A DNA stretch of 15,497 bases from an uncultured Collinsella sp. (GTDB lineage Bacteria > Actinomycetota > Coriobacteriia > Coriobacteriales > Coriobacteriaceae). The stretch spans positions 1 to 15,497 of the forward strand of contig CABUSL010000037.1 of assembly GCA_902494295.1 (NCBI GenBank). Direction: 5' to 3'. How positions within the stretch are numbered: the first letter of the stretch is position 1; the number at the start of each line of letters is the position of its first letter. The notes under the pieces were generated by a model. The model was not told the DNA's origin and ran no database searches. It saw only the letters and a list, made by a program, of their open reading frames with translations. Below, one piece after another: positions 6,489 through 13,986 of the stretch. A program made the translations under genes and the position numbers.

Positions 6489-6701
6489 TCCGTAAAACCA
6501 GCAGGTCAAAGACATTTTTTAAGTACCAAACCAAAGTCGCCGTTGCTCTCCCATAGCGCACTTTGCCACAGAAAAGTGCGAGACTTCGGTATGCGGTATC
6601 AAGCAATCGTTATTCGGGTCTTTGGGAATCCGCGTGATTAAATGCACGGCAATGGGTACATAGCCAGTACAGTAAGTCCCCGAGGCAGATTGGAGCCACG
6701 T
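6489..6701 (+). other. raiA upstream region, with one hairpin and no clear promoter
   Basis: This is about 210 bases of AT-richer DNA with no believable gene. It holds an 8-bp hairpin (CGCACTTT 6557-6564 with AAAGTGCG 6573-6580, 8-base loop) without a T-run. A TGATTAAAT box near 6636-6644 could be an extended -10, but no -35 matches it. The in-frame ATG at 6642 lacks an SD and lies outside the conserved protein. Confidence 0.4.
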
Positions 6702-7286
6702 ATGGATATCAAGGTTTCTGGACGCAAGACGACGGTAACCGATGCTCTGCGTGCGCATGTGGATGAGAAGATCGGCGAGGCGCTCAAGGTTTTCGATATC
6801 GAGCCCATGACGGTCGACGTTGTACTTCGCTATGAGAAGAACCCCTCGAACCCCAACCCGGCAATCGTCGAGGTTACGGTTCGTGCCCGCGGTTCGGTGA
6901 TTCGCGTTGCCGAGCACGGTGCGGATATGTACGCCGCCATCGACCTCTCCGCCGATAAGGTCACCCGCCAGCTGCGCAAGTTCAAGACCAAGGTCGTGGA
7001 CAACCGCCAGGGCGGTGCCAGCGCAGCGGATGTCGCGCCGGTCGAGCGCGTCGAGGATCTGGCCGACCTGCTGCTGCCCGAGGAGGACGACGACCTGCTC
7101 GTCCGCGAGAAGGTCATCGATGTCACCCCGATGACTGAGGAGCAGGCGCTGGTGCAGACCGATCTGCTGGGCCATGACTTCTACGTGTTCGAGAACGCGA
7201 CGACTGGCCTCATCAATGTGGTGTATCACCGTAAGAATGGTGGATATGGCATCATCAAGCCCCGTATCGAAACACTTGACGAGTAA
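6702..7286 (+). CDS. raiA: Long-form ribosome hibernation promoting factor (HPF/RaiA)
   Basis: 194 aa. Residues 1-100 form the S30AE/RaiA domain that binds the decoding centre of the 30S subunit; visible signs are MDIKVSGRKTTVTDALRAHV and the basic segment TRQLRKFKTKV (88-98). An acidic linker follows (105-135). The C-terminal HPF domain (about 137-190), with VIDVTPMTEEQALVQTDLLG, HDFYVFEN and NVVYHRKNGGYGIIKP, mediates pairing of two ribosomes into inactive 100S dimers in long-HPF species. GGAG at 6692-6695, 6 bases upstream, fixes the ATG at 6702 over ATG 6642. Its own terminator follows, so it is a single-gene unit. Assignment is secure; stress control is expected from the family but not visible here. 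Confidence 0.95.
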   Translation: MDIKVSGRKTTVTDALRAHVDEKIGEALKVFDIEPMTVDVVLRYEKNPSNPNPAIVEVTVRARGSVIRVAEHGADMYAAIDLSADKVTRQLRKFKTKVVDNRQGGASAADVAPVERVEDLADLLLPEEDDDLLVREKVIDVTPMTEEQALVQTDLLGHDFYVFENATTGLINVVYHRKNGGYGIIKPRIETLDE

Positions 7287-7290
7287 AATA

Positions 7291-7312
7291 CGTTAACTTG
7301 CATGAGTTAACG
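7291..7312 (+). other. Palindrome in the raiA-degV gap
   Basis: CGTTAACT and AGTTAACG are perfect 8-bp arms around TGCATG. It stands directly before the raiA terminator and could be an operator for the DegV gene or an RNA 3'-end stabiliser. The sequence alone does not decide. Confidence 0.4.
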
Positions 7313-7315
7313 GCC

Positions 7316-7348
7316 GGCGGTCATCCCATGCGGATGGCCGCCTTTTTT
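7316..7348 (+). terminator. Intrinsic terminator of raiA
   Basis: GGCGGTCATCC pairs with GGATGGCCGCC (11 bp, one G-U) around CATGC and is followed by TTTTTT. It ends 4 bases before the AAGGAG that serves the DegV gene. Confidence 0.9.
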
Positions 7349-7366
7349 ACGTAAGGAGTCGCTTTG

Positions 7367-8320
7367 ATGGACAAGGCTGCATCTACCGGCCATTCTGACC
7401 GCTGCCGCATCGTCGTCGATACCTGCTGCGACTTTAGCCCCGAGGTCGCCGCGAACCTCGATGTCGATATCTTGGGCTTCCCCTTCATTATCGATGGCGA
7501 GGAGCGCACGGACGATATCTGGTCGAGCATCACGCCTAAGGAGTTCTACGACCGCATGCGCGCCGGCGCTCGCGTGTCTACCTCCGCCGTGTCGCTCGGT
7601 CGCTATATCGAGTTCTTTACCGAGTGCGCCAAAGAGGGCACGCCCACGGTTTACCTGTGCTTTACCTCGGCGCTGTCGTCGAGCTACAACTCCGCGTGCC
7701 AGGCGGCGGACGCCGTGCGCGCCGAGTATCCCGATTTTGAGCTGTACGTGGTCGACAACGCTCTGCCCTGTGCGACCGGCGCGCTCTTGGCGCTCGAGGC
7801 CGTGCGCCAGCGCTCGGCGGGACTGACCGCCAAGCAGCTGGTCGACTGGGCAAACGAGGCAAAGACCTACGTCCACGGCTACTTTACGCTCGAGAGCTTT
7901 GACGCGCTGGCTGCCGGCGGCCGCATTCCGCCCGCGGCGGCGCAACTCACGGCAAAGCTCGATGTCAAGCCCGAGCTCTCCTACGACCTTGCCGGCTCGC
8001 TGTCGCTGATCGGCGTCAACCGCGGCCGCAAGAAGGCGCTCAAGTCCATCCTCAAGTCGTTCCGCGAGAACTACGTGCCCGACCGCACCATGCCCATCGC
8101 CATCATGACGGCCGATGCCGAAAAGGACGGCGACTGGCTCGAAGCCGCCATCCGCAAGGAGGAAGGCTGCGCCGACGTCACCATCATCCGTAGTTCCGTC
8201 GGTCCCACCATCGGCTCGCACGTGGGCCCCGGTATGGTGGCCTGCGCGTTTTGGGGCAAGAATCGTGCCGAGAAAGCCTCGCTTTCCGACCGCATCGCGC
8301 GCCGTGTGCGAGGCGAGTAG
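7367..8320 (+). CDS. DegV family fatty-acid-binding protein
   Basis: 317 aa. DegV/FakB proteins are cytoplasmic, bind one fatty acid, and in Firmicutes hand it to the kinase FakA for entry into phospholipid synthesis. Family marks are IVVDTCCDFSPE (15-26), STSAVS (71-76), SALSSSYN (101-108), the basic-Gly segment AAGGRIPPAA (182-191), and the C-terminal GPTIGSHVGPGMVA (279-292), which contributes to the lipid carboxylate site. ATG 7367 is chosen over the overlapping TTG 7364 because AAGGAG (7353-7358) is 8 bases away. No fakA-like gene is in the window, so whether it supplies a fatty-acid kinase is inference. It is spaced 98 bp from the next gene and may form the head of that transcript or stand alone. 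Confidence 0.92.
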   Translation: MDKAASTGHSDRCRIVVDTCCDFSPEVAANLDVDILGFPFIIDGEERTDDIWSSITPKEFYDRMRAGARVSTSAVSLGRYIEFFTECAKEGTPTVYLCFTSALSSSYNSACQAADAVRAEYPDFELYVVDNALPCATGALLALEAVRQRSAGLTAKQLVDWANEAKTYVHGYFTLESFDALAAGGRIPPAAAQLTAKLDVKPELSYDLAGSLSLIGVNRGRKKALKSILKSFRENYVPDRTMPIAIMTADAEKDGDWLEAAIRKEEGCADVTIIRSSVGPTIGSHVGPGMVACAFWGKNRAEKASLSDRIARRVRGE

Positions 8321-8323
8321 GCA

Positions 8324-8344
8324 GGCGCTGCGGCTGCAAGCGCC
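8324..8344 (+). other. Short hairpin after the DegV gene
   Basis: GGCGCT (8324-8329) pairs with AGCGCC (8339-8344). There is no T-run, so termination here is unlikely. The rest of the 98-bp gap shows no recognisable promoter. Confidence 0.3.
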
Positions 8345-8418
8345 CTCAAGTCACGGCCGAAACGCTGGCACCGAGTATTCAACCTGGTAACAACACCCAA
8401 CCCAAAAGGAAAGGCTTC

Positions 8419-9498
8419 ATGGCAAACAAGCTCTCTGTCGCATTCATCGGCACCGGAATCATGGGTGCCCCCATCGCCGGCCACATCCTGGACGCCGGCT
8501 ATCCCGTCACGGTCAACAATCGCACCAAGTCCAAGGCTGCCGCGCTTATCGAGCGCGGCGCCGTCTGGGCCGATGCGCCGGCCGATGCCGTGGCGAACGC
8601 CGATGTCGTCTTTACCATGGTGGGCTATCCCTCCGAGGTCGAGGAACTCTACCTGGCGGGCGACGGCCTGCTCGCGTGCACCAAGCCGGGCGCGGTCTTG
8701 ATCGACCTCACCACGAGCTCGCCCGAGCTCGCCCGTGACATTGCCGAGGCCGCCCAGGTCTCCGGTCGCATGGCGTTTGACTGCCCCGTCACCGGCGGCG
8801 AGTCGGGCGCTATCGCCGGTACGCTCACGGCTATCGTGGGCGCTACCGAGAACGACATCGCGCCGGTCCGCGACATCCTTGCCACCTTTGCGGCCAACAT
8901 CTGCTGCTTCGACGGCGCCGGCAAGGGCCAGGCTGCCAAGCTCGCCAACCAGGTGTCGCTGGGCGCCTGCATGGTCGGCATGGCGGACGCCATGGCATTT
9001 GCCGAGCTGAGCGGCCTTGACCTGGAGAAGACCCGCCAGATGATCCTGGGCGGTACCGGCAAGTCCGGCGCCATGGAGAGCCTGGCGCCCAAGGCGCTCG
9101 ACGGCGACTACAAGCCCGGCTTTATGGTCGAGCACTTCATTAAGGACCTGCGCCTGGCGCTCGCTTACGCCGACGATCGCGAGCTCGCGCTGCCCGGTGC
9201 CGACGTGGCCTTTACGCTCTACGATATGCTCGACGCCATTGGCGGCGCCAAGCTGGGCACCCAGGCCATCACGGTACTCTACAAGGAGGAGGCCGACGCC
9301 ATCGCCGCCGGTCTGGACTGGTCGCAGTATCGCCCCGAGGAGCATGGTGCCCACGAGGACGGCTGCGGTTGCGGCGAGCACGGCGACGACCACGAGTGCG
9401 GTTGCGGCCACCACCACGGCGAGGACCACGAGTGCTGCGGCGGCCACGGCCATGATGACGGCCACGAGTGCTGCTGCGGCCATCATCACGAGGAGTAG
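8419..9498 (+). CDS. NAD(P)-dependent beta-hydroxyacid dehydrogenase with His/Cys-rich C-terminal tail
   Basis: 359 aa; residues 1-303 are a complete member of the 3-hydroxyisobutyrate / 2-hydroxy-3-oxopropionate (tartronate semialdehyde) reductase family. The Rossmann loop is IGTGIMG (10-16). The substrate loop DCPVTGGESGA (121-131) has Thr125 where Ser is common. The catalytic Lys174 is in GKGQAAKLANQ (168-178), and the terminal helical domain contains HFIKDLRLAL (239-248). Usual family length is about 290-300. The extra tail, 307-359, carries 14 His and 9 Cys in repeats such as DDHECGCGHHH, EDHECCGGHGH and DGHECCCGHHH, a composition typical of metal-binding tails. The ATG at 8419 follows AAAGGA. 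The physiological substrate cannot be read from sequence. The next gene starts 5 bases after the stop, with its SD inside the end of this gene. Confidence 0.9.
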   Translation: MANKLSVAFIGTGIMGAPIAGHILDAGYPVTVNNRTKSKAAALIERGAVWADAPADAVANADVVFTMVGYPSEVEELYLAGDGLLACTKPGAVLIDLTTSSPELARDIAEAAQVSGRMAFDCPVTGGESGAIAGTLTAIVGATENDIAPVRDILATFAANICCFDGAGKGQAAKLANQVSLGACMVGMADAMAFAELSGLDLEKTRQMILGGTGKSGAMESLAPKALDGDYKPGFMVEHFIKDLRLALAYADDRELALPGADVAFTLYDMLDAIGGAKLGTQAITVLYKEEADAIAAGLDWSQYRPEEHGAHEDGCGCGEHGDDHECGCGHHHGEDHECCGGHGHDDGHECCCGHHHEE

Positions 9499-9503
9499 CG
9501 CCC

Positions 9504-9932
9504 ATGAGCTGGACGTTCGTGGTGCTTGCGCTGGTACTCTTTCTCTTTGCGATTTACATCGGCTTTTTGTGCGGCCAGTGGGCGTGCGAAAAGCGCGTCA
9601 TCACCAAGCGTGACTACTGGATTGCCAACTTTGCGGGAGCGGCGGCAGTCGTCCTACTGACCTGGGTGTTCTCGCTGTTCCCGCTGGTGCAGTTTGCGCC
9701 GATCGGCTGGCTCGGCGGCTTTATCGCCGGCCTTAAGATGAGCTTTGGCGAGTCCGTCGGTCCGTGGCGCAAGCACGACGAGGTCTTTAACGTCAACAAG
9801 GCACACCGCGCCGCCGCCGACGCGGGCGATGCCGAGGAACGCCGCCGTGCGCGTCGTAATGGCGCTGCCGACCGACAGCTCATCTCGGTCACCGATGACA
9901 GCAAGGGTGCTGGCAAGCACGCTAAGAAATAG
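9504..9932 (+). CDS. Small membrane protein, unknown function
   Basis: 142 aa. Hydrophobic segments lie at about 4-24 and 39-60, and a third, weaker one at 64-82 (FAPIGWLGGFIAGLKMSF). The C-terminal half is charged and basic (EERRRARR near 111-118; lysines at the end) and probably cytoplasmic. The start at 9504 is chosen because GGAG (9492-9495), at the very end of the preceding gene, lies 8 bases upstream; an in-frame extension to 9468 would run over the His/Cys tail. I do not recognise a family. Its position inside a tight four-gene unit (5 bases after the dehydrogenase, 15 before the HEAT-like protein) is the only functional hint. Confidence 0.75.
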   Translation: MSWTFVVLALVLFLFAIYIGFLCGQWACEKRVITKRDYWIANFAGAAAVVLLTWVFSLFPLVQFAPIGWLGGFIAGLKMSFGESVGPWRKHDEVFNVNKAHRAAADAGDAEERRRARRNGAADRQLISVTDDSKGAGKHAKK

Positions 9933-9947
9933 TAAAAAGAGGTAACT

Positions 9948-10646
9948 ATGGCAGAAAACAAAGACGAACAGCTCACCGACGAGGAGCTGGCACAGCTTCA
10001 GCTGGCAGAGGAGAACGAGAATGCCGTCGACCGTCTGGTCCAGGAGCTCGGCTGCCCCACGCGCCGCATCCGCCAGTTTGCCGCCCGCGTGCTGCACCTG
10101 CTTGCCGAGCGCGATCCGCAGCGCGTCGTGCCCTGCGTCCCCGCGCTGATCGAGGCGCTCGACCGCCCCGAGGCTCAGACCCGCTGGGAGGCCCTCGATG
10201 CCCTGACGGCGCTTGCCACCACCTGTCCCGAGCAGCTGGGCGATGCCTTTGAGGGCGCCGAGACCGCACTGTTCGACGAGATTTCCTCCACGCTGCGCTA
10301 TGCCGCCTTCCGCCTGCTGTGCGTGTGGGGCGCCACGAGCGTCGAGCGTTCGCGCGAGGCTTGGCCCATCCTGGACGAGGCCATTCAGTGCTACCACGGC
10401 GACCTCGAGTATCGCGACATGCTCGGTTGCCTGTACGAGTTTGGCCAGGGCGAGATCGGCGCCGAGGTCGCCGAGAAGCTTGCGCTGCGCCTTAAGTTCG
10501 ATGCCGAGAACGGCAAGGGCAGCTATCTCAAGGCCCGTTCGAGCGAGATTTGCGAAATGCTTGTTAAACGCTTTGACCTTGATCTCTCCAAAAAGAAGAA
10601 GCGTGCTAGCGTTAAAAAATCTGACGCCGCCGAAGACGAGGAGTAA
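9948..10646 (+). CDS. HEAT-like alpha-helical repeat protein, unknown function
   Basis: 232 aa, entirely helical in pattern. After an acidic N-terminus (1-26), consecutive helix pairs resemble HEAT/armadillo repeats: about 27-60 (RRIRQFAARVLHLLAERDP), 62-97 (VPALIEALDRPEAQTRWEALDALTALA split across two helices), 98-130 (LRYAAFRLLCVWG) and 132-185. The last 25 residues are a Lys-rich then acidic tail. Proteins of this kind are usually binding scaffolds; no catalytic motif is seen. An AGAGG-type SD precedes the ATG, and the stop is 6 bases before the isocitrate dehydrogenase start, which suggests co-transcription and possibly translational coupling. Partner unknown. Confidence 0.75.
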   Translation: MAENKDEQLTDEELAQLQLAEENENAVDRLVQELGCPTRRIRQFAARVLHLLAERDPQRVVPCVPALIEALDRPEAQTRWEALDALTALATTCPEQLGDAFEGAETALFDEISSTLRYAAFRLLCVWGATSVERSREAWPILDEAIQCYHGDLEYRDMLGCLYEFGQGEIGAEVAEKLALRLKFDAENGKGSYLKARSSEICEMLVKRFDLDLSKKKKRASVKKSDAAEDEE

Positions 10647-10652
10647 CAGATT

Positions 10653-11738
10653 ATGGCGCACGATGTAGTCCTGATTCCCGGTGACGGTATCGGTCCCGAG
10701 ATTACGCAGGCCATGCGCCGCGTGGTCGAGGCCACCGGTGTCCAGATCAACTGGAACGTCCAGGAGGCCGGTGCCGGCGTCATGGACGAGTTTGGCACGC
10801 CGCTGTCCCAGCACGTGCTCGATGCGGTCGCCGAGACCAAGGTTGCCATCAAGGGTCCCATCACCACGCCGGTCGGCACGGGTTTCCGCAGCGTTAACGT
10901 CGCCCTGCGCAAGCACTTCGACCTGTACGCCTGTGTGCGCCCCTGCCTGTCGCAGCCGGGCGACGGCTCGCGCTTCCGCGACGTCGACCTGGTCATCGTG
11001 CGCGAGAACACCGAGGACCTCTACGCCGGCATCGAGTTCGATGAGGGCGCTGCCGAGGTTGAGGAACTCTCGCAGCTTGTCGAGCGCTCGGGTCAGAAGA
11101 CCTTCGCCGCAGATTCCGCCATTTCAATTAAGCCGATCTCCATCGCCAAGAGCCGCCGCATTGTGGAGTATGCCTTTGAGTATGCCCGCCGCTGCGGCCG
11201 CAAAAAGGTGACGGCCGTGCATAAGGCCAACATCATGAAGGCGACCGACGGCCTGTTCCTGCGCGTGGCGCGCGAGGTGGCCGCCAACTATCCCGATATC
11301 GAGTTCAACGACAAGATCGTCGACGCCACCTGCATGGGCCTGGTCCAGAACCCCAACGACTTCGATGTCTTGGTGCTGCCCAACCTGTACGGCGACATCG
11401 TGAGCGACCTGTGCGCCGGCCTGGTGGGCGGCTTAGGCATGGCCCCCGGCTCCAACATCGGTGCCGACTGCGCCATCTTCGAGGCAACGCACGGCTCCGC
11501 GCCCGATATCGCGGGCCAGGATATCGCCAACCCCACGGCCGAGATCCTCTCTGCTGCGATGATGCTCGATCACCTGGGCGAGAACGACGCTGCCAATCGC
11601 ATTCGTGCCGCCGTGTCTGCCACGCTCGACGAGGGCGAGCAGGTTACCGGTGACGTGCGTCGTGCCCAGACCGGCTCCGTTGAGGGCGCTGTGGGCACGC
11701 AGGCCTTTGCCGATGCCGTTATCGCGCACCTGGCCTAA
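10653..11738 (+). CDS. icd: Isocitrate dehydrogenase, NAD-type (isocitrate/isopropylmalate dehydrogenase family)
   Basis: 361 aa. It would convert isocitrate to 2-oxoglutarate plus CO2. Visible motifs are IPGDGIGPE (8-16); TGFRSVNVALRKHFDLYACVRP (76-97, split here as substrate-binding S80, R86 and R96); VRENTEDLYAGIE (116-128); the catalytic K191 in HKAN; and the metal-binding D248 and D252 in YGDIVSD. VRENTEDLY points to isocitrate rather than isopropylmalate. HGSAPDIAGQ (280-289) has Asp-Ile where NADP enzymes carry Lys-Tyr, which indicates NAD. Length is typical of the short NAD-IDH and IPMDH types. Homoisocitrate dehydrogenase is a less likely alternative. It ends the four-gene unit. A SAPD-type enzyme in an anaerobe would mainly feed glutamate synthesis (inference). 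Confidence 0.88.
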   Translation: MAHDVVLIPGDGIGPEITQAMRRVVEATGVQINWNVQEAGAGVMDEFGTPLSQHVLDAVAETKVAIKGPITTPVGTGFRSVNVALRKHFDLYACVRPCLSQPGDGSRFRDVDLVIVRENTEDLYAGIEFDEGAAEVEELSQLVERSGQKTFAADSAISIKPISIAKSRRIVEYAFEYARRCGRKKVTAVHKANIMKATDGLFLRVAREVAANYPDIEFNDKIVDATCMGLVQNPNDFDVLVLPNLYGDIVSDLCAGLVGGLGMAPGSNIGADCAIFEATHGSAPDIAGQDIANPTAEILSAAMMLDHLGENDAANRIRAAVSATLDEGEQVTGDVRRAQTGSVEGAVGTQAFADAVIAHLA

Positions 11739-11797
11739 GGTATGCACGCTGCAAACGCCTAAATAGTACTTAAGTGTTTGCGTATAACCTAAGAATC

Positions 11798-11831
11798 AAT
11801 ACGCCCGGCGCCTCGTCGGGCGTATTCTATT
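11798..11831 (+). terminator. Probable terminator after isocitrate dehydrogenase
   Basis: AATACGCCCG (11798-11807) pairs with CGGGCGTATT (11817-11826), and an inner GCG/CGT extends the stem to 13 bp with the loop CCT. The tail (CTATTGAGG) is poor in T, though the stem itself ends in TATT. Upstream, GCAAAC (11751-11756) and GTTTGC (11776-11781) form a weak second stem. Confidence 0.6.
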
Positions 11832-11864
11832 GAGGACTATGTTTCCTAACAAGGAGTAACTGAT

Positions 11865-12950
11865 ATGGGTCTGATTCAAAAGAAGGACGAGAAGGACGAG
11901 ATCGACGGCATCCAGATCATCGAGCGCGGCGAAGGCCCCGACGGTGATGAGGGCGAGAAGATCGACCTGGTCGCCGGCACGTCTGCCGAACATATCGCCG
12001 CTGGCACGACCGCCGAGGAGGAAGACGCTCGCCTGGAGGCAAAGATCGCCGCGGACGCCGCCGACGAGAACCTCATGCCCGAGGAGCAGGACGAGGACGA
12101 CGACTCCGACGAAGACGACCATGCATCCAAGCACAAGAAGACGATGATCGCCGCCTTCGTGGTTGCAGTCGTGATCGCTGCGATGGTCGGCTTCTTTATT
12201 GGCAATGGCGGCTTTGGCGGCAAGGGTGTCGGCTCGGCGACCCTCACCGAGGATCAGCTCGATTCGACCGTGGCAAGCTACAGCTACAACGGCAAGAAGA
12301 GTGACATCACCGCGCGCGAGGCCATCGAGAGCCAGTACAGCCTCGATACCGTCAAGGATGGCGATGGCAACTACACCGCTCCTTCTGCCGACGTCATCCT
12401 GTCCTACGTGCGCAACAAGATCCTGCTCGACGCTGCCGAGGACGAGGGCATCACCGTCTCTTCCAAGGAGATGAAGAAGTACGCCGAGGACTCTATCGGC
12501 ACCTCCGACTACAAGACCATGGCCACACAGTATGGCGTGTCCAAGGACCAGGCCAAGCAGATCGTCCGCCAGTCCGCGACGCTGCAGAAGCTCTACAAGA
12601 AGAAGGTGGGCGATAGCTCCGCAAGCATGCCAACCGCCCCGACCGAGCCTGCTGACGGCAACGAGGAGACCGCGAGCAAGGACTACGCCGATTACATCAT
12701 CAACCTTGCCGGCGACGAGTGGGATAGCGAGAAGGGCACTTGGAAGGACGCCGATGGCACCTACGCTAAGGCCTTTGCCGACGATGCCTTTACGGCCGAT
12801 AGCGCTACCTATAAGCAGGCCATGACCGCCTACTACACTGCCTATCAGCAGTATTCCTCGCAGGCCTCGAGCGCCAGCTCCAAGTGGACCGAGTATGCTA
12901 ACGGCCTCTATGCCAAGGCCAACATCAGCATCTATGGCCTGTTTGCGTAA
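11865..12950 (+). CDS. Membrane-anchored SurA-N/trigger-factor-like protein with acidic cytoplasmic arm
   Basis: 361 aa. Residues 1-90 are strongly acidic and low-complexity (EEQDEDDDSDEDD at 73-85). HASKHKK then precedes a single transmembrane helix at 94-113, so the N-terminus should be inside and the rest outside. Outside, after a Gly-rich linker (114-123), residues about 126-250 resemble the SurA N-terminal chaperone domain: ILSYVRNKILLDAAEDEGITVSS followed by KEMKKYAEDS and a helical KDQAKQIVRQSATLQKLYKKK. No parvulin isomerase domain follows. A Tyr/Ala/Ser-rich helix ends the protein (315-350). A role in folding or handling exported proteins is inference. AAGGAG precedes the ATG by about 10 bases. 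It is a single-gene unit bounded by two terminators. Confidence 0.75.
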   Translation: MGLIQKKDEKDEIDGIQIIERGEGPDGDEGEKIDLVAGTSAEHIAAGTTAEEEDARLEAKIAADAADENLMPEEQDEDDDSDEDDHASKHKKTMIAAFVVAVVIAAMVGFFIGNGGFGGKGVGSATLTEDQLDSTVASYSYNGKKSDITAREAIESQYSLDTVKDGDGNYTAPSADVILSYVRNKILLDAAEDEGITVSSKEMKKYAEDSIGTSDYKTMATQYGVSKDQAKQIVRQSATLQKLYKKKVGDSSASMPTAPTEPADGNEETASKDYADYIINLAGDEWDSEKGTWKDADGTYAKAFADDAFTADSATYKQAMTAYYTAYQQYSSQASSASSKWTEYANGLYAKANISIYGLFA

Positions 12951-12989
12951 AGAGTTGCACGGCTCATCGAGCATCTAGCTGATAGAAAA

Positions 12990-13032
12990 CAAATTGCCCG
13001 CCAGTACGGAAGTCGTTCTGGCGGGCAATTTG
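12990..13032. terminator. Bidirectional terminator between converging genes
   Basis: A perfect 15-bp stem, CAAATTGCCCGCCAG (12990-13004) with CTGGCGGGCAATTTG (13018-13032), has a 13-base loop. On the minus strand it is followed by TTTTCT; on the plus strand the U-rich part is inside the stem. It serves the gene ending at 12950 (+) and the XRE gene ending at 13065 (-). Confidence 0.8.
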
Positions 13033-13064
13033 CGTTGAGGACGTGATTGGCGGCTTAATTATGG

Positions 13065-13304
13065 CTATTCATCTTTAAGTCCAAAAAGGCTATCGGCTTC
13101 ATCGTCAGGCATATATTCCAGCACATCGCCCGGTTGGCAGTCGAGTGCCCGGCATATCGCGTCAAGAGTTGAAAAGCGCACGGCAGAAACCTTGCCCGTC
13201 TTGATGCGCGACATATTGACCTGGGAGATGCCCACGCGTTCCGCAAGCTCTTTGGATGAGATCTTGCGTTCGGCAAGCATGCGGTCAAGCCGCAGAATAA
13301 TCAT
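13065..13304 (-). CDS. Small XRE (Cro/C1-type) helix-turn-helix regulator, YozG-like
   Basis: 79 aa, essentially one DNA-binding domain. The recognition unit is SKELAERVGISQVNMSRIKTGK (17-38 region), followed by the conserved TLDAICRALDCQPGDVLEYMPDDE, and a short acidic tail. This is the YozG-like subfamily that commonly travels with DUF2975 membrane proteins (recall). The start at 13304 has AGGGGG 6 bases upstream, and this SD overlaps the stop of the DUF2975 gene 9 bases away, so the two are almost certainly translated from one mRNA. It is likely to autoregulate the pair through the repeats upstream of the operon (inference). Confidence 0.9.
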   Translation of the reverse strand: MIILRLDRMLAERKISSKELAERVGISQVNMSRIKTGKVSAVRFSTLDAICRALDCQPGDVLEYMPDDEADSLFGLKDE

Positions 13305-13313
13305 GGATTCCCC

Positions 13314-13952
13314 CTAGAGCAACTCGTCATCTTGTTTTTGCAGGATACACCCATAGCGGAAAACGATGGCGACTAGGCTTATGATCAGACCTGCAAAGAG
13401 CATGGAAGGTTCGAATAGCTGTCCAGCGAAGGCATCTGTAAAGCACCCGCCAAATCCGGCAAGAATCAATCCCGTGACCATGGCACCAAAAGGCTTCACG
13501 ACGGCACCACCAATAAAGAACAGGTGTCCTGCTTGACGGAGGATGCAGATGCATTCAAGTTCAAAGGGCCTGCCTGTCTTTTCGATACTGGAGAAAAGAC
13601 TACAAACGCTTAGTGCGATAGCAAACGCGAGGCAAGCCATCAAGAGGCTGCCTATGGCCGTGTGGCCATCGCCTGCAACGAGCATAAGCGGGGACTGCGC
13701 ATCGGAGCCGACGAGAGCGAGGCACGGCCCTTCGCCGCTCTTGAGATCTATGGATTGAAGGTGCATTCCCTGGAAAAAACTAGGCCTTATAACCAGAAGA
13801 TAGATTGCCGCGACCGCAAAGACCCCCAGAGCAATCAGCGCGGCAATGCCGGCTGAGACCCATTTGCACATACGTGCGAGTTTCTTCAGCTCGGTTATTG
13901 TCTGTTCACGATTGATGACTTCATTCGATTCATATTTGTTGCTGCGAATCAT
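13314..13952 (-). CDS. DUF2975 family membrane protein
   Basis: 212 aa from ATG 13952. Four membrane helices are visible at about 31-55, 99-120, 141-166 and 182-201. The DUF2975 signature LFSSIEKTGRPFELECICILRQAG lies across the cytoplasmic loop (roughly residues 119-142; motif residues G-R-P-F). The start is chosen because GGAGGAG (13955-13961 on the plus map) directly precedes it; the ATG at 13967 would add 5 residues but lacks an SD. DUF2975 proteins have no established biochemical role. Gene pairing with a YozG-like regulator is the well-known arrangement. GC content is lower than in the housekeeping genes to the left, in keeping with accessory DNA. Confidence 0.85.
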   Translation of the reverse strand: MIRSNKYESNEVINREQTITELKKLARMCKWVSAGIAALIALGVFAVAAIYLLVIRPSFFQGMHLQSIDLKSGEGPCLALVGSDAQSPLMLVAGDGHTAIGSLLMACLAFAIALSVCSLFSSIEKTGRPFELECICILRQAGHLFFIGGAVVKPFGAMVTGLILAGFGGCFTDAFAGQLFEPSMLFAGLIISLVAIVFRYGCILQKQDDELL

Positions 13953-13986
13953 GACTCCTCCAATCATTACTTCAGTTGATACCTGT

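Noticed and set aside
6642..6701. A 20-residue N-terminal extension of HPF
   Set aside because: No SD before ATG 6642, whereas GGAG precedes ATG 6702, where the conserved domain begins.
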